Source: Neokomagataea thailandica NBRC 106555 (GTDB lineage Bacteria > Pseudomonadota > Alphaproteobacteria > Acetobacterales > Acetobacteraceae). From it: a DNA stretch of 64,000 nt. The notes below the pieces were generated by a model, which worked only from the letters and a program-made list of their open reading frames with translations, was not told the origin of the DNA and searched no databases. How positions within the stretch are numbered: position 1 is the first letter of the stretch; every line of letters starts with the position of its first letter. Where the stretch lies: positions 1 to 64,000 of the forward strand of contig NZ_BCZB01000003.1 of the NCBI RefSeq assembly GCF_001598495.1. The letters are read 5' to 3'. This document shows, in pieces, positions 50,286-58,012 of this stretch. Position numbers and translations under genes: made by a program.

Positions 50286-51650
50286 TTAGGGCTGGAGTAA
50301 TCGGGCTTGTGCTGCTCCAGAATGTTCAAGTGATTGTGCTAGGGCGAGAAGCTGGTCTTCACGTCCCGGTTTGGCAATAAGCTGAGCGCCGAGGGGTAAG
50401 CCAGGAGATGGCATAGGAAGTGTTAAAACGGGGAAGCCTGCGAGAGTAAGGGGTTGTGTATAGAGGCCGAGATTGGCGCGTGCGGAAATCATCGCGCCAT
50501 TGACGTGAATAAGGGGTTGATCAAAGCGCGGTGCTTCTCCGACGACGGCGGGTGCTAAGAGGATATCAGTATGATTAAAGGCTTCATGCATGGCGCGTCT
50601 GAACCAGCTTCGGAAACGGTGCGCTTTGGTGATGCTCGGAGCAGGTATAAGGGCGCCCGCTAAAAGGCGGTCGCGTACGGCGGGGTCGAACTCATCAGCG
50701 CGATGGCGCAGGTGATCAAGGTGCAGCGCGGCGCCCTCTGAGGCGCTAATAATAAAGGCGGCAGCACGTGCGCGGGCGATTTCTGGTATATGAACGGTTC
50801 TTGTGGCGTGTAGTGTATTGGCCAGAGTGTTGAATGCCGTTTGCATGCTGGGTGACATATTATCAGAGAACCAGCCGCCAAGACGTGCAATGTTCAAAGA
50901 TGAGGGCGTTACGGGGGAGAGTTTTTCTTCCGTTAGCGCTTCAAAACATAAGGTTAAGCCTTCGGCGCTATCGGCAAAAGGCCCTACGGTATCGAGACTG
51001 GTGACAAAGGGGTAACTGCCTTGTGTTGGGAGGCGCCCTTGGGTGGCGCGCAGGCCCCAAACGCCGCATAATGAGGCAGGGACGCGGATTGAGCCATTTG
51101 TATCCGACCCGAGGCTAAGGCCGAAGAAGCGTGCCGCAATGCCAGCAGCAGATCCGCCTGAGGAGCCGCCGGCAAGGCGTGCTGTGTCATGTGGGTTATG
51201 GGTAGGGCCGTGATGGGCATTATCCGTAGCAAACCCGTAAGCAAATTCATCCATATTGGTGAGCGCAACGGGAATAGCGCCAGCTTTTATGAGGCGATGG
51301 ACGAGGACAGCATCTTGAGAAGCTGGGGGGGCATCCGCAAGTACTTTTGATCCTGCGGTGGTTACTTCACCGGTGACATCAAAGAGGTCTTTAATGCCGA
51401 AAGCTATTCCTGCGAGTGGGCCGGGATCGACACCATTTTTGACCTTATTATCAATGTTTTGTGCATAACTTAGGGCGCGTTGCGTGAGGAGACGTGTTGT
51501 TGTGTTGTAGAGGGGATCACGTTGTTTGATGTCTGACAAGATGTGTTGGGTTAGGGTGACGGCGGAAAGGGACTGGCTGCGGATAAGATGTGGGATTTCG
51601 TGGCTGCGGCGGGGCAGTGCGCTCAGGGCTGGATTTATATTTGGTTTCAT
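50286..51650 (-). CDS. hpxY: AtzE/HpxY-type amidase
   Basis: An amidase-signature enzyme of 454 residues. The Ser-cisSer-Lys machinery is visible: Lys87 in GIKDLFD, serines in GGSSGGSAAG (163-164) and the nucleophile Ser187 in GSDTNGSIRVP. Small partners HpxX (51647-51832) and HpxZ (51829-52212) overlap it in series, which is the diagnostic arrangement of the Klebsiella hpx oxalurate genes and of the AtzE/AtzG/AtzH group. It is expected to act on oxalurate or a related carbamoyl/amide compound in ureide breakdown. It overlaps hpxX by 4 bases and is the last gene of its operon. Confidence 0.85.
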   Translation of the reverse strand: MKPNINPALSALPRRSHEIPHLIRSQSLSAVTLTQHILSDIKQRDPLYNTTTRLLTQRALSYAQNIDNKVKNGVDPGPLAGIAFGIKDLFDVTGEVTTAGSKVLADAPPASQDAVLVHRLIKAGAIPVALTNMDEFAYGFATDNAHHGPTHNPHDTARLAGGSSGGSAAGIAARFFGLSLGSDTNGSIRVPASLCGVWGLRATQGRLPTQGSYPFVTSLDTVGPFADSAEGLTLCFEALTEEKLSPVTPSSLNIARLGGWFSDNMSPSMQTAFNTLANTLHATRTVHIPEIARARAAAFIISASEGAALHLDHLRHRADEFDPAVRDRLLAGALIPAPSITKAHRFRSWFRRAMHEAFNHTDILLAPAVVGEAPRFDQPLIHVNGAMISARANLGLYTQPLTLAGFPVLTLPMPSPGLPLGAQLIAKPGREDQLLALAQSLEHSGAAQARLLQP

Positions 51651-51832
51651 GGGTGATTGGGCTCGTATTCTGCGGCGGGTTCTTCACGGTCAGAAAGAGG
51701 GAATTGGTCAATCAGGTCAGCATAGGCGCTGAGGATTGTGATGTTGGCCATAATGCCATCATGGTACTGTTCTGAAACGGTTAAACCGATATTTTGAAAA
51801 AAAAGAGTGAGGTCTTTGTGATGAATGATCAT
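51647..51832 (-). CDS. hpxX: HpxX / AtzG-like small subunit (DUF4089)
   Basis: A 61-residue protein. Its ending FPLSDREEPAAEYEP and the ILSAYADLIDQF helix match the AtzG-like pattern, in which a short peptide binds and stabilises the partner amidase. It overlaps hpxZ and hpxY by 4 bases each, so the three are translated as a coupled set and HpxX probably forms a complex with HpxY. Its small size makes sequence evidence thin; the context is decisive. Confidence 0.8.
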   Translation of the reverse strand: MIIHHKDLTLFFQNIGLTVSEQYHDGIMANITILSAYADLIDQFPLSDREEPAAEYEPNHP

Positions 51833-52212
51833 GATTTATCCGACATCAGAGAGACATGAGCGGCTATAATTTTCCAGCCTTGTGGGGTGTTGATCCATGT
51901 TTGGCTTTGACGGCCGATGCGCGTTTCATGGAGGCGCTGAAACTCTAAATTTACGATTGCTGTTTCGGGTGAGAGTACACGAATGACACGCCGAATGGTG
52001 TGACGTGGTGGAGATCCGCCAGAGCGTGTGGCACGAAAAGAACGGATCGCGTTGATACCGTAAAGATTTTCACCGACACCATAGCGTATAGTGTCGTCAC
52101 TTTTATAAAAAAAATCATCGAGTGCATCGAGATCATTATCATTTAATGCTGTTTCGTATTGATCTGAAAGAGCAGTAATGTGCTGGATGAGGGTTGGGTC
52201 GTCCAGAGGCAT
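51829..52212 (-). CDS. hpxZ: HpxZ / AtzH-like protein (DUF3225, NTF2 fold)
   Basis: A 127-residue protein of the nuclear-transport-factor-2-like fold. The early LNDNDLDALDDFFY and later RYGVGENLYGINAIRSFRATR stretches and the C-terminal WKIIAAHVSLM are typical of the HpxZ/DUF3225 family. The precise job is unproven; family members always accompany the AtzE-type amidase. It heads the hpxZ-hpxX-hpxY trio and lies 132 bases after the NCS1 permease gene, with a long inverted repeat between. Confidence 0.82.
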   Translation of the reverse strand: MPLDDPTLIQHITALSDQYETALNDNDLDALDDFFYKSDDTIRYGVGENLYGINAIRSFRATRSGGSPPRHTIRRVIRVLSPETAIVNLEFQRLHETRIGRQSQTWINTPQGWKIIAAHVSLMSDKS

Positions 52213-52298
52213 GGAAGTGTCCTGCGAAGTGTATTTTTATGTGGGAAGCTTAGTCTGTGATGCTTGTGAGGGCTATGTGAAAGAATGCATGTGGGTGT

Positions 52299-52332
52299 GC
52301 TCATTTATGCATTTTATGGTGCATGAATGAGC
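52299..52332. promoter_or_regulatory. 13-bp inverted repeat between the NCS1 permease and hpxZ
   Basis: GCTCATTTATGCA (52299-52311) and TGCATGAATGAGC (52320-52332) are 13-base arms with one mismatch (a G-T pair) around an 8-base loop. There is no T-run. It could be an attenuator, an mRNA-processing stem or an operator that separates transporter and enzyme expression. Confidence 0.45.
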
Positions 52333-52344
52333 GGTCGTCCTAGT

Positions 52345-53730
52345 TTAGGCGTTGGCATATTTAGGGCTTAGAATAATGTAAATGATACTTCCTGATAAGG
52401 CCCCTAAAAACCAAGAGAAATTGCTTAAGAAGCCAATGGATGCAACACCTTCGGGAGCCATGGCGATGAGTGCGCCGAGGAGGGTGGCGCTCAAGGCTGC
52501 CGAGGCGGCATATGAGTCATAAGGGGTGTTTAAAGTTAGCTCAGCACTGGAAAGAGATGTTCTGCGGCGAATAAAATAATCGGTCATGACGATGCCGAAT
52601 AACGGGCCAACGGCTGCTGCGAGTGTATCCAGTGTGAGGTGCATATGTGTGGGGTTATTATAAAGATTCCAAGGGGTAATGAGAATGGCTCCTATGCCGC
52701 ATAACCAGCCAGCGCGCTTCCAATTTAACATTTTGGGTGCAATGGCGCACAAGTCGAGTGCCCCGGAGACGAAGTTTGCGGCGATATTGATCCCCGTTGT
52801 GGCGAGCAGGAACGTGATGATGGCGAGGGCTAGAGCCGCAGGGTTATCAAGATGGGCGACGATAGCGACGGGATCATCCATCTCGGTGCCAAAAACAGGT
52901 TGGGTGAGTGTGGTCGTGGCAACGGCGAGGAGAGCGAAGGCAATAAAATTCACAGGCAGTCCGAACATGTTGCCGATGCGGATATGGCCCATTGTACGAC
53001 CGTTGCGGGCAAAATCTCCAAAATTCAGCATGGGGCCTGAAAAATAAGAGACGACCAAGGCGGTTGCGCTGAGCCAAGGAACCAAGCCGCCGTGATAGGT
53101 GCTGTGAGGCGTATGCGGCCAGTGCCAATGGTTCATATGCAGGAGGTCAATTAGCAGAAAAACCATTACGATATAAACGGCGGGACCGGCGAAATCAAAA
53201 AAACGCCGTATGGTAGAAATACCTTTGCGGAACAATAACATCTGTGCGCCCCAGAGAACTAAAAAACATCCCCAGCCGAGGTATGAAAGACCGAGAAAGC
53301 TGTAATGTTGAGTATTACTAAAAGGTGTTAAGCAGGGGAAAAGGCGCAGGAGAGGAACGGCCATGGCGTTAGAGGCAAGCCATGTTTGAATGCCGTACCA
53401 TGCCATGGCAATGAAGGCGCGGATGGCAGCAGGAATGGCAGCAGCGTAAGGGCCGAAACTTGCGCGAATAATAACAGAAAAGGGCACGCCAAACCGTTGG
53501 GAGGGAACGGCGATGAGCGTACAAAATAGGCAGACGATAAGGCTGCCTGTGATTAAGGCTGTCAGTATTTGTACGGGTGGTAAACCTAGGCCAAATAATG
53601 TGCCAGCCAAGATATAGCCACCGATGGAGTGGATATCGGACATCCAAAAAGATAGATAGTCGAACCAGCCCCAATCTTGTGTTTCAATAGGAGAAAGGTC
53701 GTTATGATAAGAAGGCTGGGGCTGGTTCAT
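52345..53730 (-). CDS. NCS1-family nucleobase/allantoin permease
   Basis: An inner-membrane permease of 461 residues with about twelve hydrophobic helices. The N-terminal NDLSPIETQDWGWFDYLSFW segment and SIGGYILAGTL are typical of NCS1 cation-coupled transporters of cytosine, uracil, allantoin and hydantoins. Its place between a TonB receptor (5-base gap) and hpxZXY suggests allantoin or another purine breakdown product as substrate. The exact solute cannot be read from sequence. Confidence 0.82.
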   Translation of the reverse strand: MNQPQPSYHNDLSPIETQDWGWFDYLSFWMSDIHSIGGYILAGTLFGLGLPPVQILTALITGSLIVCLFCTLIAVPSQRFGVPFSVIIRASFGPYAAAIPAAIRAFIAMAWYGIQTWLASNAMAVPLLRLFPCLTPFSNTQHYSFLGLSYLGWGCFLVLWGAQMLLFRKGISTIRRFFDFAGPAVYIVMVFLLIDLLHMNHWHWPHTPHSTYHGGLVPWLSATALVVSYFSGPMLNFGDFARNGRTMGHIRIGNMFGLPVNFIAFALLAVATTTLTQPVFGTEMDDPVAIVAHLDNPAALALAIITFLLATTGINIAANFVSGALDLCAIAPKMLNWKRAGWLCGIGAILITPWNLYNNPTHMHLTLDTLAAAVGPLFGIVMTDYFIRRRTSLSSAELTLNTPYDSYAASAALSATLLGALIAMAPEGVASIGFLSNFSWFLGALSGSIIYIILSPKYANA

Positions 53731-53735
53731 CGTTC

Positions 53736-56132
53736 TTAGAAACCCGTCCGAAAGGTCACAATCGCGTAGAAATTGCTCAATGTATTATAGGTGGGGGCCT
53801 GTCCGGCAATGTTTGTCCCGTAGATGCCGCGTGTGGTTTTTGCGTTCAGTTTAGGGCTGTTAATGGCGGAGTAGGCGCGTGTGTTCGCAAGGTTATTGAT
53901 CCAGAGCATAATCTCAGGAGATTTCATTATGCCATTGGTTTTGCGGCCAAGCCATGTGTTTGGTGGTAGGCGCATACCGGCAGTGAGGTTCATTGTTGCG
54001 AGTGAGGGTAGGGCTTCATCATTCATGAATGTGGAGTATTGTTTAGAGAAGTATGAGAGGTCATAATTCCAAAAGAAGGTACCATTATCCCAATCAATAC
54101 CCAAAGAAGTTGTCCATTTGGGGGTGTTAATGGCTGAATTACCTTTTGTGGGAAGGTAATCATTTCCGGCTTTGATATTATTGTTAATGGTCGAGTGCAT
54201 GTATTGTGCAGAAATATAGGGGCGGAAATGATAGAAGGGATGTGTGCCAATTTCTGCATCAAGACCATCACTGGTTTGGCCGCCTCCATTGAGGTTTTCG
54301 GCGATACGTTGGTTGCCGAGGAAGCCATAAGTGGAAATTTGGCGATTTGTGAAGTTGAAGTGGAAATAAGTCAGTGATCCTACGATATAATGATCATTAT
54401 AGCGTAGTCCGGCCTCTTCTGAGATTGTGTATTCTTGTTTTACGTTTGTTGTGCCGCGATAGGCATACTGCCCTGTGTTAGGGTTTAGGGTCGAGATAAG
54501 GTAAGAATCCGGTGGTGCTTTCGCGCCGGTAGCAACGCCTGCGAATGCTTGTAAATGTGGCGTGATTTGATAATGCGCACCGAGCTGGGGCAAGTATTGA
54601 ACTTCATTAAGGCCAATTTTGTAAGGAAGGCCGGGGAGGCGTTGGGTTGCGTTACGGTTGATCATGGTGACACGCATACCGCCATCAGCCACGAATTTTC
54701 CTTGTAGTAGAGTGAGGGTGTCCCCAACATAAAGACCATTTGTTTGTGTAATATCGCTATAATTGGTCGTATAATAAGGCTGGCCATTGGGCATGCGTAG
54801 TGCTTTGCTTTGATAGCCCCATGGAGTATATGGTGAGCCATCAGAGTAGACCCCGGTGAAACCGGTGAGGTTAGTGGCGTTGTCATAGTCATACCAATAG
54901 CCAATGAAAGGTTTATTGGCCCCGAGGTCGAACGTTGCCTTGAGATTTAGGCCGCCCCGCATTTCATTGAGGCTGGTGTAAGATTCCGTCAGCCCGGATG
55001 ATGTTCCGGGAAGTTGTCCGGGGATATGAAAACCTGTGATTAACTGGTTTCCGTAATATAGGGTGTTATTGAGGTTGGTTCCAGCGCCATATACCTTGTC
55101 ATTATAAGCTGTATAGGGCGTAAAATCGACTGTCACTTTCCCACGGGAGAAAGACATAGGGGCTAATATGTTATAGGTTCTAGAGTGTAGCCAGTTTAAT
55201 TTCCAATAATCGCTTGTTTGTTGTTGTGGGTTATAATAGCGTGAGAGTTGGTTTCCCCAACCATATTGGTGCCAGTTTGCCATGGTTGTGCTCCAATAGG
55301 GTTCATTGCCGGCAATACCTCGGGTAAAACCACCAATGAGCGCAATATGGTTGCGGTCATCCCACTCTTTGATCACGTTGAAATCAAAGTGTTGAAAACT
55401 TTCTTGGCCGGGGCCACGGTAGAATGTGTCATGCTGGTTAGAGGCCGAGAGAAAAGCGCGGATGCCGCTATGGCCCCACTCACCCGTGTCATATCGAATA
55501 AATTGACGCGTATAATCTCGCGAACCTGCGCCAAGGTCTAATGTCCCACCGGCTTTGCGTGCAGGGTCACGCATGGTGAGGGAAAATAACCCACCAGAAC
55601 CGTTGATGGCTGACGTATCCAAATTTGAAGAGCCTGGTTGGACCGAAATGCTGCCGATATTTTCAGAGTCTACGACCCATGCAAGGTCAAGGTTATATCC
55701 ACCAACACTTGATAAGGGGATGCCGTTATAGACATTGGCGATTTCGTCTTGCGTAAGGCCGCGCATACTGAGGGCAGATTTTTCATGACCGGCGGGGTCT
55801 GTATTGGCAACAACCACACCAGGGGCCATTTTGGTCATGTTATAAGCGTTTTGCGCAGGTGCCTGCTTGGCAATGTAATCCTGGCTGATAGTGCTGCGGG
55901 CTTTAGGGGCAGTTTGTGGGCGGATGAGGCCACCACCGGGGGCTGTTCCCGTTACACCGTCATGAACGTGGGAGGTAACAGTGATGCTTTCGGGAGAGGG
56001 AGCATTCACTGTGTGTTTATGGTGTGTTTTGGGTGGTGTGAGCGGTTGCGCTAAGGCCGTGGTTGTAAGAAGCGCTAGACAAGGTGTGGTTGTGCGTAAA
56101 ATTTTACATGATGATGTGCGTGACTGGCGCAT
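53736..56132 (-). CDS. TonB-dependent outer-membrane receptor
   Basis: A 798-residue outer-membrane receptor. It has a signal peptide, an early TonB-box-like region (PESITVTSHV), a plug domain (roughly residues 75-190, with MRGLTQDEIANVYNGIPL), and a long barrel ending in phenylalanine (VTFRTGF). Such receptors import scarce solutes using TonB energy. It is in the middle of a ureide operon, 5 bases before the NCS1 permease. The ligand could be a ureide or purine compound, or an iron or metal chelate if the Fur-like site upstream is real. No TonB/ExbBD genes are adjacent. Confidence 0.88.
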   Translation of the reverse strand: MRQSRTSSCKILRTTTPCLALLTTTALAQPLTPPKTHHKHTVNAPSPESITVTSHVHDGVTGTAPGGGLIRPQTAPKARSTISQDYIAKQAPAQNAYNMTKMAPGVVVANTDPAGHEKSALSMRGLTQDEIANVYNGIPLSSVGGYNLDLAWVVDSENIGSISVQPGSSNLDTSAINGSGGLFSLTMRDPARKAGGTLDLGAGSRDYTRQFIRYDTGEWGHSGIRAFLSASNQHDTFYRGPGQESFQHFDFNVIKEWDDRNHIALIGGFTRGIAGNEPYWSTTMANWHQYGWGNQLSRYYNPQQQTSDYWKLNWLHSRTYNILAPMSFSRGKVTVDFTPYTAYNDKVYGAGTNLNNTLYYGNQLITGFHIPGQLPGTSSGLTESYTSLNEMRGGLNLKATFDLGANKPFIGYWYDYDNATNLTGFTGVYSDGSPYTPWGYQSKALRMPNGQPYYTTNYSDITQTNGLYVGDTLTLLQGKFVADGGMRVTMINRNATQRLPGLPYKIGLNEVQYLPQLGAHYQITPHLQAFAGVATGAKAPPDSYLISTLNPNTGQYAYRGTTNVKQEYTISEEAGLRYNDHYIVGSLTYFHFNFTNRQISTYGFLGNQRIAENLNGGGQTSDGLDAEIGTHPFYHFRPYISAQYMHSTINNNIKAGNDYLPTKGNSAINTPKWTTSLGIDWDNGTFFWNYDLSYFSKQYSTFMNDEALPSLATMNLTAGMRLPPNTWLGRKTNGIMKSPEIMLWINNLANTRAYSAINSPKLNAKTTRGIYGTNIAGQAPTYNTLSNFYAIVTFRTGF

Positions 56133-56151
56133 GGTTGACGTCCTTCGTCAT

Positions 56152-56166
56152 TGAAAATGATTCTCT
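56152..56166. promoter_or_regulatory. Fur-like site upstream of the TonB receptor gene
   Basis: TGAAAATGATTCTCT matches 12 of 15 positions of the Fur core TGATAATNATTATCA. It lies 20 bases ahead of the receptor start codon. Extending to the 19-base Fur box lowers the match (about 11 of 19), so the call is tentative. Confidence 0.3.
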
Positions 56167-56227
56167 CATGAAAACGTTCTGATGTAAGAATGTCTTATTA
56201 GCAAAAAGTGTCAACAATTTTTGTTTA

Positions 56228-57046
56228 TTATCCGAAATGTTCTTGGATTCCTTGTAGGCTACCTAAAAAAGAACATGTGGTTGGGGTGGGGATAATGTTT
56301 GATAGGTCTTGGTAAAAAGGCGCGAGGCCGGTCCCGCCAAGAAGAATATGGGGAGTGCGGTGCTTGTGTGTGAGGTTGCGTGCGGTCTCGCCGAGAGCCT
56401 TGAGTGTCTGTACGGGTTTTTTTTGGGCGTGTGCGCCGGAGGATGGAATAGCTGAAATAATGTTGATTTTGTCTGTATAGCCGGTGTTATGGGCAAGTGT
56501 CATGAGGAGTGGAATCCACTCCTCACCGCCAGTTAAGATAGAAAATGACGCGGTTTTTTGGGAGCAAACGGCAAAAGACGTTTCGGCCATACCAAAAATG
56601 GGAATGGTGAGGTTTTGCTTTAATGTTGCAACGGCGGGATCTCCGAAGCAGGCAATGAGAATAGCGTCATAAGGTATGGTCGTGTTTGGTGTCAGAGTAT
56701 TCTCTGTAATGTTGGCAGCCCATTCAAGGTCTTCTTTCGTGGCAATATAGTGTGGGCCAGAAGGAGCGGTTTGGGCGGTAATCTCCCAAGCGGGGAGAGT
56801 ACTTTTGGCCATTTGGGAGATGTTATGGGTGATGTCGGTATTCGTGTTTGGGTTGTAAATCAGGAGGTGAGGCACAGAAGGGCATCCATTTTTTCGGAGG
56901 GTTTCGCCAAAATGGGCACTATTTTTGTTAACAATCAAGATCGAAATGTGAGACTGCTCGAAAACCTTTTTTAGGGGGTAATCTGGTGGTTGTGTGTCTA
57001 GACAAGTGGAAACGGGCGCTGCATGAACAGCACAGTTATGTGTCAT
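56228..57046 (-). CDS. Asp/Glu/hydantoin racemase-family protein (HpxA-like), one catalytic Cys missing
   Basis: A 272-residue protein of the Asp/Glu/hydantoin racemase superfamily, in the position where hpx loci often carry allantoin racemase. The core begins ISILIVNKNS near residue 34 after an unusual N-terminal extension. The first catalytic cysteine is Cys133 in ILIACFGDPAV. At the second site the family's GC(A/T)G motif reads ILLGGTGLAPF, with Gly238 in place of Cys. A two-cysteine racemase mechanism is therefore unlikely; a one-cysteine decarboxylase or isomerase type, or a non-catalytic role, is possible. It is divergent from the GntR gene and the first gene of the operon through hpxY. 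Confidence 0.7.
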   Translation of the reverse strand: MTHNCAVHAAPVSTCLDTQPPDYPLKKVFEQSHISILIVNKNSAHFGETLRKNGCPSVPHLLIYNPNTNTDITHNISQMAKSTLPAWEITAQTAPSGPHYIATKEDLEWAANITENTLTPNTTIPYDAILIACFGDPAVATLKQNLTIPIFGMAETSFAVCSQKTASFSILTGGEEWIPLLMTLAHNTGYTDKINIISAIPSSGAHAQKKPVQTLKALGETARNLTHKHRTPHILLGGTGLAPFYQDLSNIIPTPTTCSFLGSLQGIQEHFG

Positions 57047-57064
57047 GCCTTATGGAATGTTTTT

Positions 57065-57082
57065 GGTATGAGGCGAGATACC
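57065..57082. promoter_or_regulatory. Candidate operator in the racemase / GntR divergent region
   Basis: GGTAT (57065-57069) and ATACC (57078-57082) are perfect short arms around 8 bases in a 66-base divergent spacer. GntR-family proteins of the FadR group bind short symmetrical sites, often autoregulating, so this is a candidate. The arms are short and chance is not excluded. Confidence 0.3.
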
Positions 57083-57112
57083 CTGTGGGGTTGGGGCTAA
57101 AGGAACTGCGAG

Positions 57113-57817
57113 ATGGAAATGTTATTGGAAATGCATGAAAGCGCAGGTCTTATCCCGGAAGAAGCCCATATGGCACGGTGTATTCGCGAAGCAATTTTTG
57201 AGCGTCGTATGCCGCCGGGTACAAAGTTGCCAGAAGAGCATTTGGCTGTTTTGTTTGAAACAACACGAGGACGTGTTAGGCGTGTTCTTCTGGCTCTTTC
57301 GCGTGAACATATCGTTGCATTGCGCCCAGGTAAGGGGGCAATGGTGGCAAGGCCGGGGCCAGAAGATGCACAACATATTTTAGAAGCGCGGCGTGTTTTG
57401 GAAGTAGGGCTCCTAGAGCATCCTTGTCGTACGTTGACGGTCGAAAATTATGCGCATTTGAAAGCGATTATCGATAAAGAACAGCAGAGCCACGAAAAAG
57501 GGGATGCTCTAGAACTTATTCGTTTGTCGGGGCAGTTTCACCTTGATTTGACAGTATTGGTGGGAAATCAGGTAATTGCAGAAATACAACGTGAACTCAT
57601 TTTACGTACGTCTTTAATTATTGCGCTTTTCGAGCGCCAAAAAGCGACATGTTGTTTGACCGTTGATCATGGGATGATTTTGGATGCTGTATGGCAGGGT
57701 CGCTTACACGAAGCCTCTCGTTTGATGGGGCGGCATTTATTAGAGATTGAACACAACCTTGACTTTAAAATGTCACCACCACCGGCAACGTCTTTGACGG
57801 CATTATTGCCGAGGTGA
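57113..57817 (+). CDS. GntR-family regulator, FadR/FCD type
   Basis: A 234-residue transcription factor. The N-terminal winged helix is EEHLAVLFETTRGRVRRVL followed by LRPGKGAMVARP, and the all-helical FCD effector domain follows (EARRVLEVGLLE, GQFHLDLTVLVGN, VDHGMILDAV, MGRHLLEIE). The histidines and aspartate of the FCD metal site are present. It lies between the divergent arms of the ureide locus, so it most likely controls them in response to a pathway intermediate; an HpxS-like role fits. Confidence 0.85.
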   Translation: MEMLLEMHESAGLIPEEAHMARCIREAIFERRMPPGTKLPEEHLAVLFETTRGRVRRVLLALSREHIVALRPGKGAMVARPGPEDAQHILEARRVLEVGLLEHPCRTLTVENYAHLKAIIDKEQQSHEKGDALELIRLSGQFHLDLTVLVGNQVIAEIQRELILRTSLIIALFERQKATCCLTVDHGMILDAVWQGRLHEASRLMGRHLLEIEHNLDFKMSPPPATSLTALLPR

Positions 57818-58012
57818 GATGGGTTGTTCTATTTTTTAGAACGGTGGGATCTGAAATTGGATATATCTAAGAATGGTAATGGTGTGTGATAGTTTTGCAG
57901 CCGTTTTTTATGTGCCTTCGCTGAGGGCATATGAGGTTGCTAGGCCGCGCAGTAATACGGAAGAGTGAGGTTAAGTGTCTGACGTAAACTCTATATTGTG
58001 TTTGTTCTGTGT

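Noticed and set aside
57826..57842. GTTCTA-TTTTT-TAGAAC repeat after the GntR gene as a terminator
   Set aside because: Stem of only 6 AT-rich pairs and no T-run after it; too weak to call.
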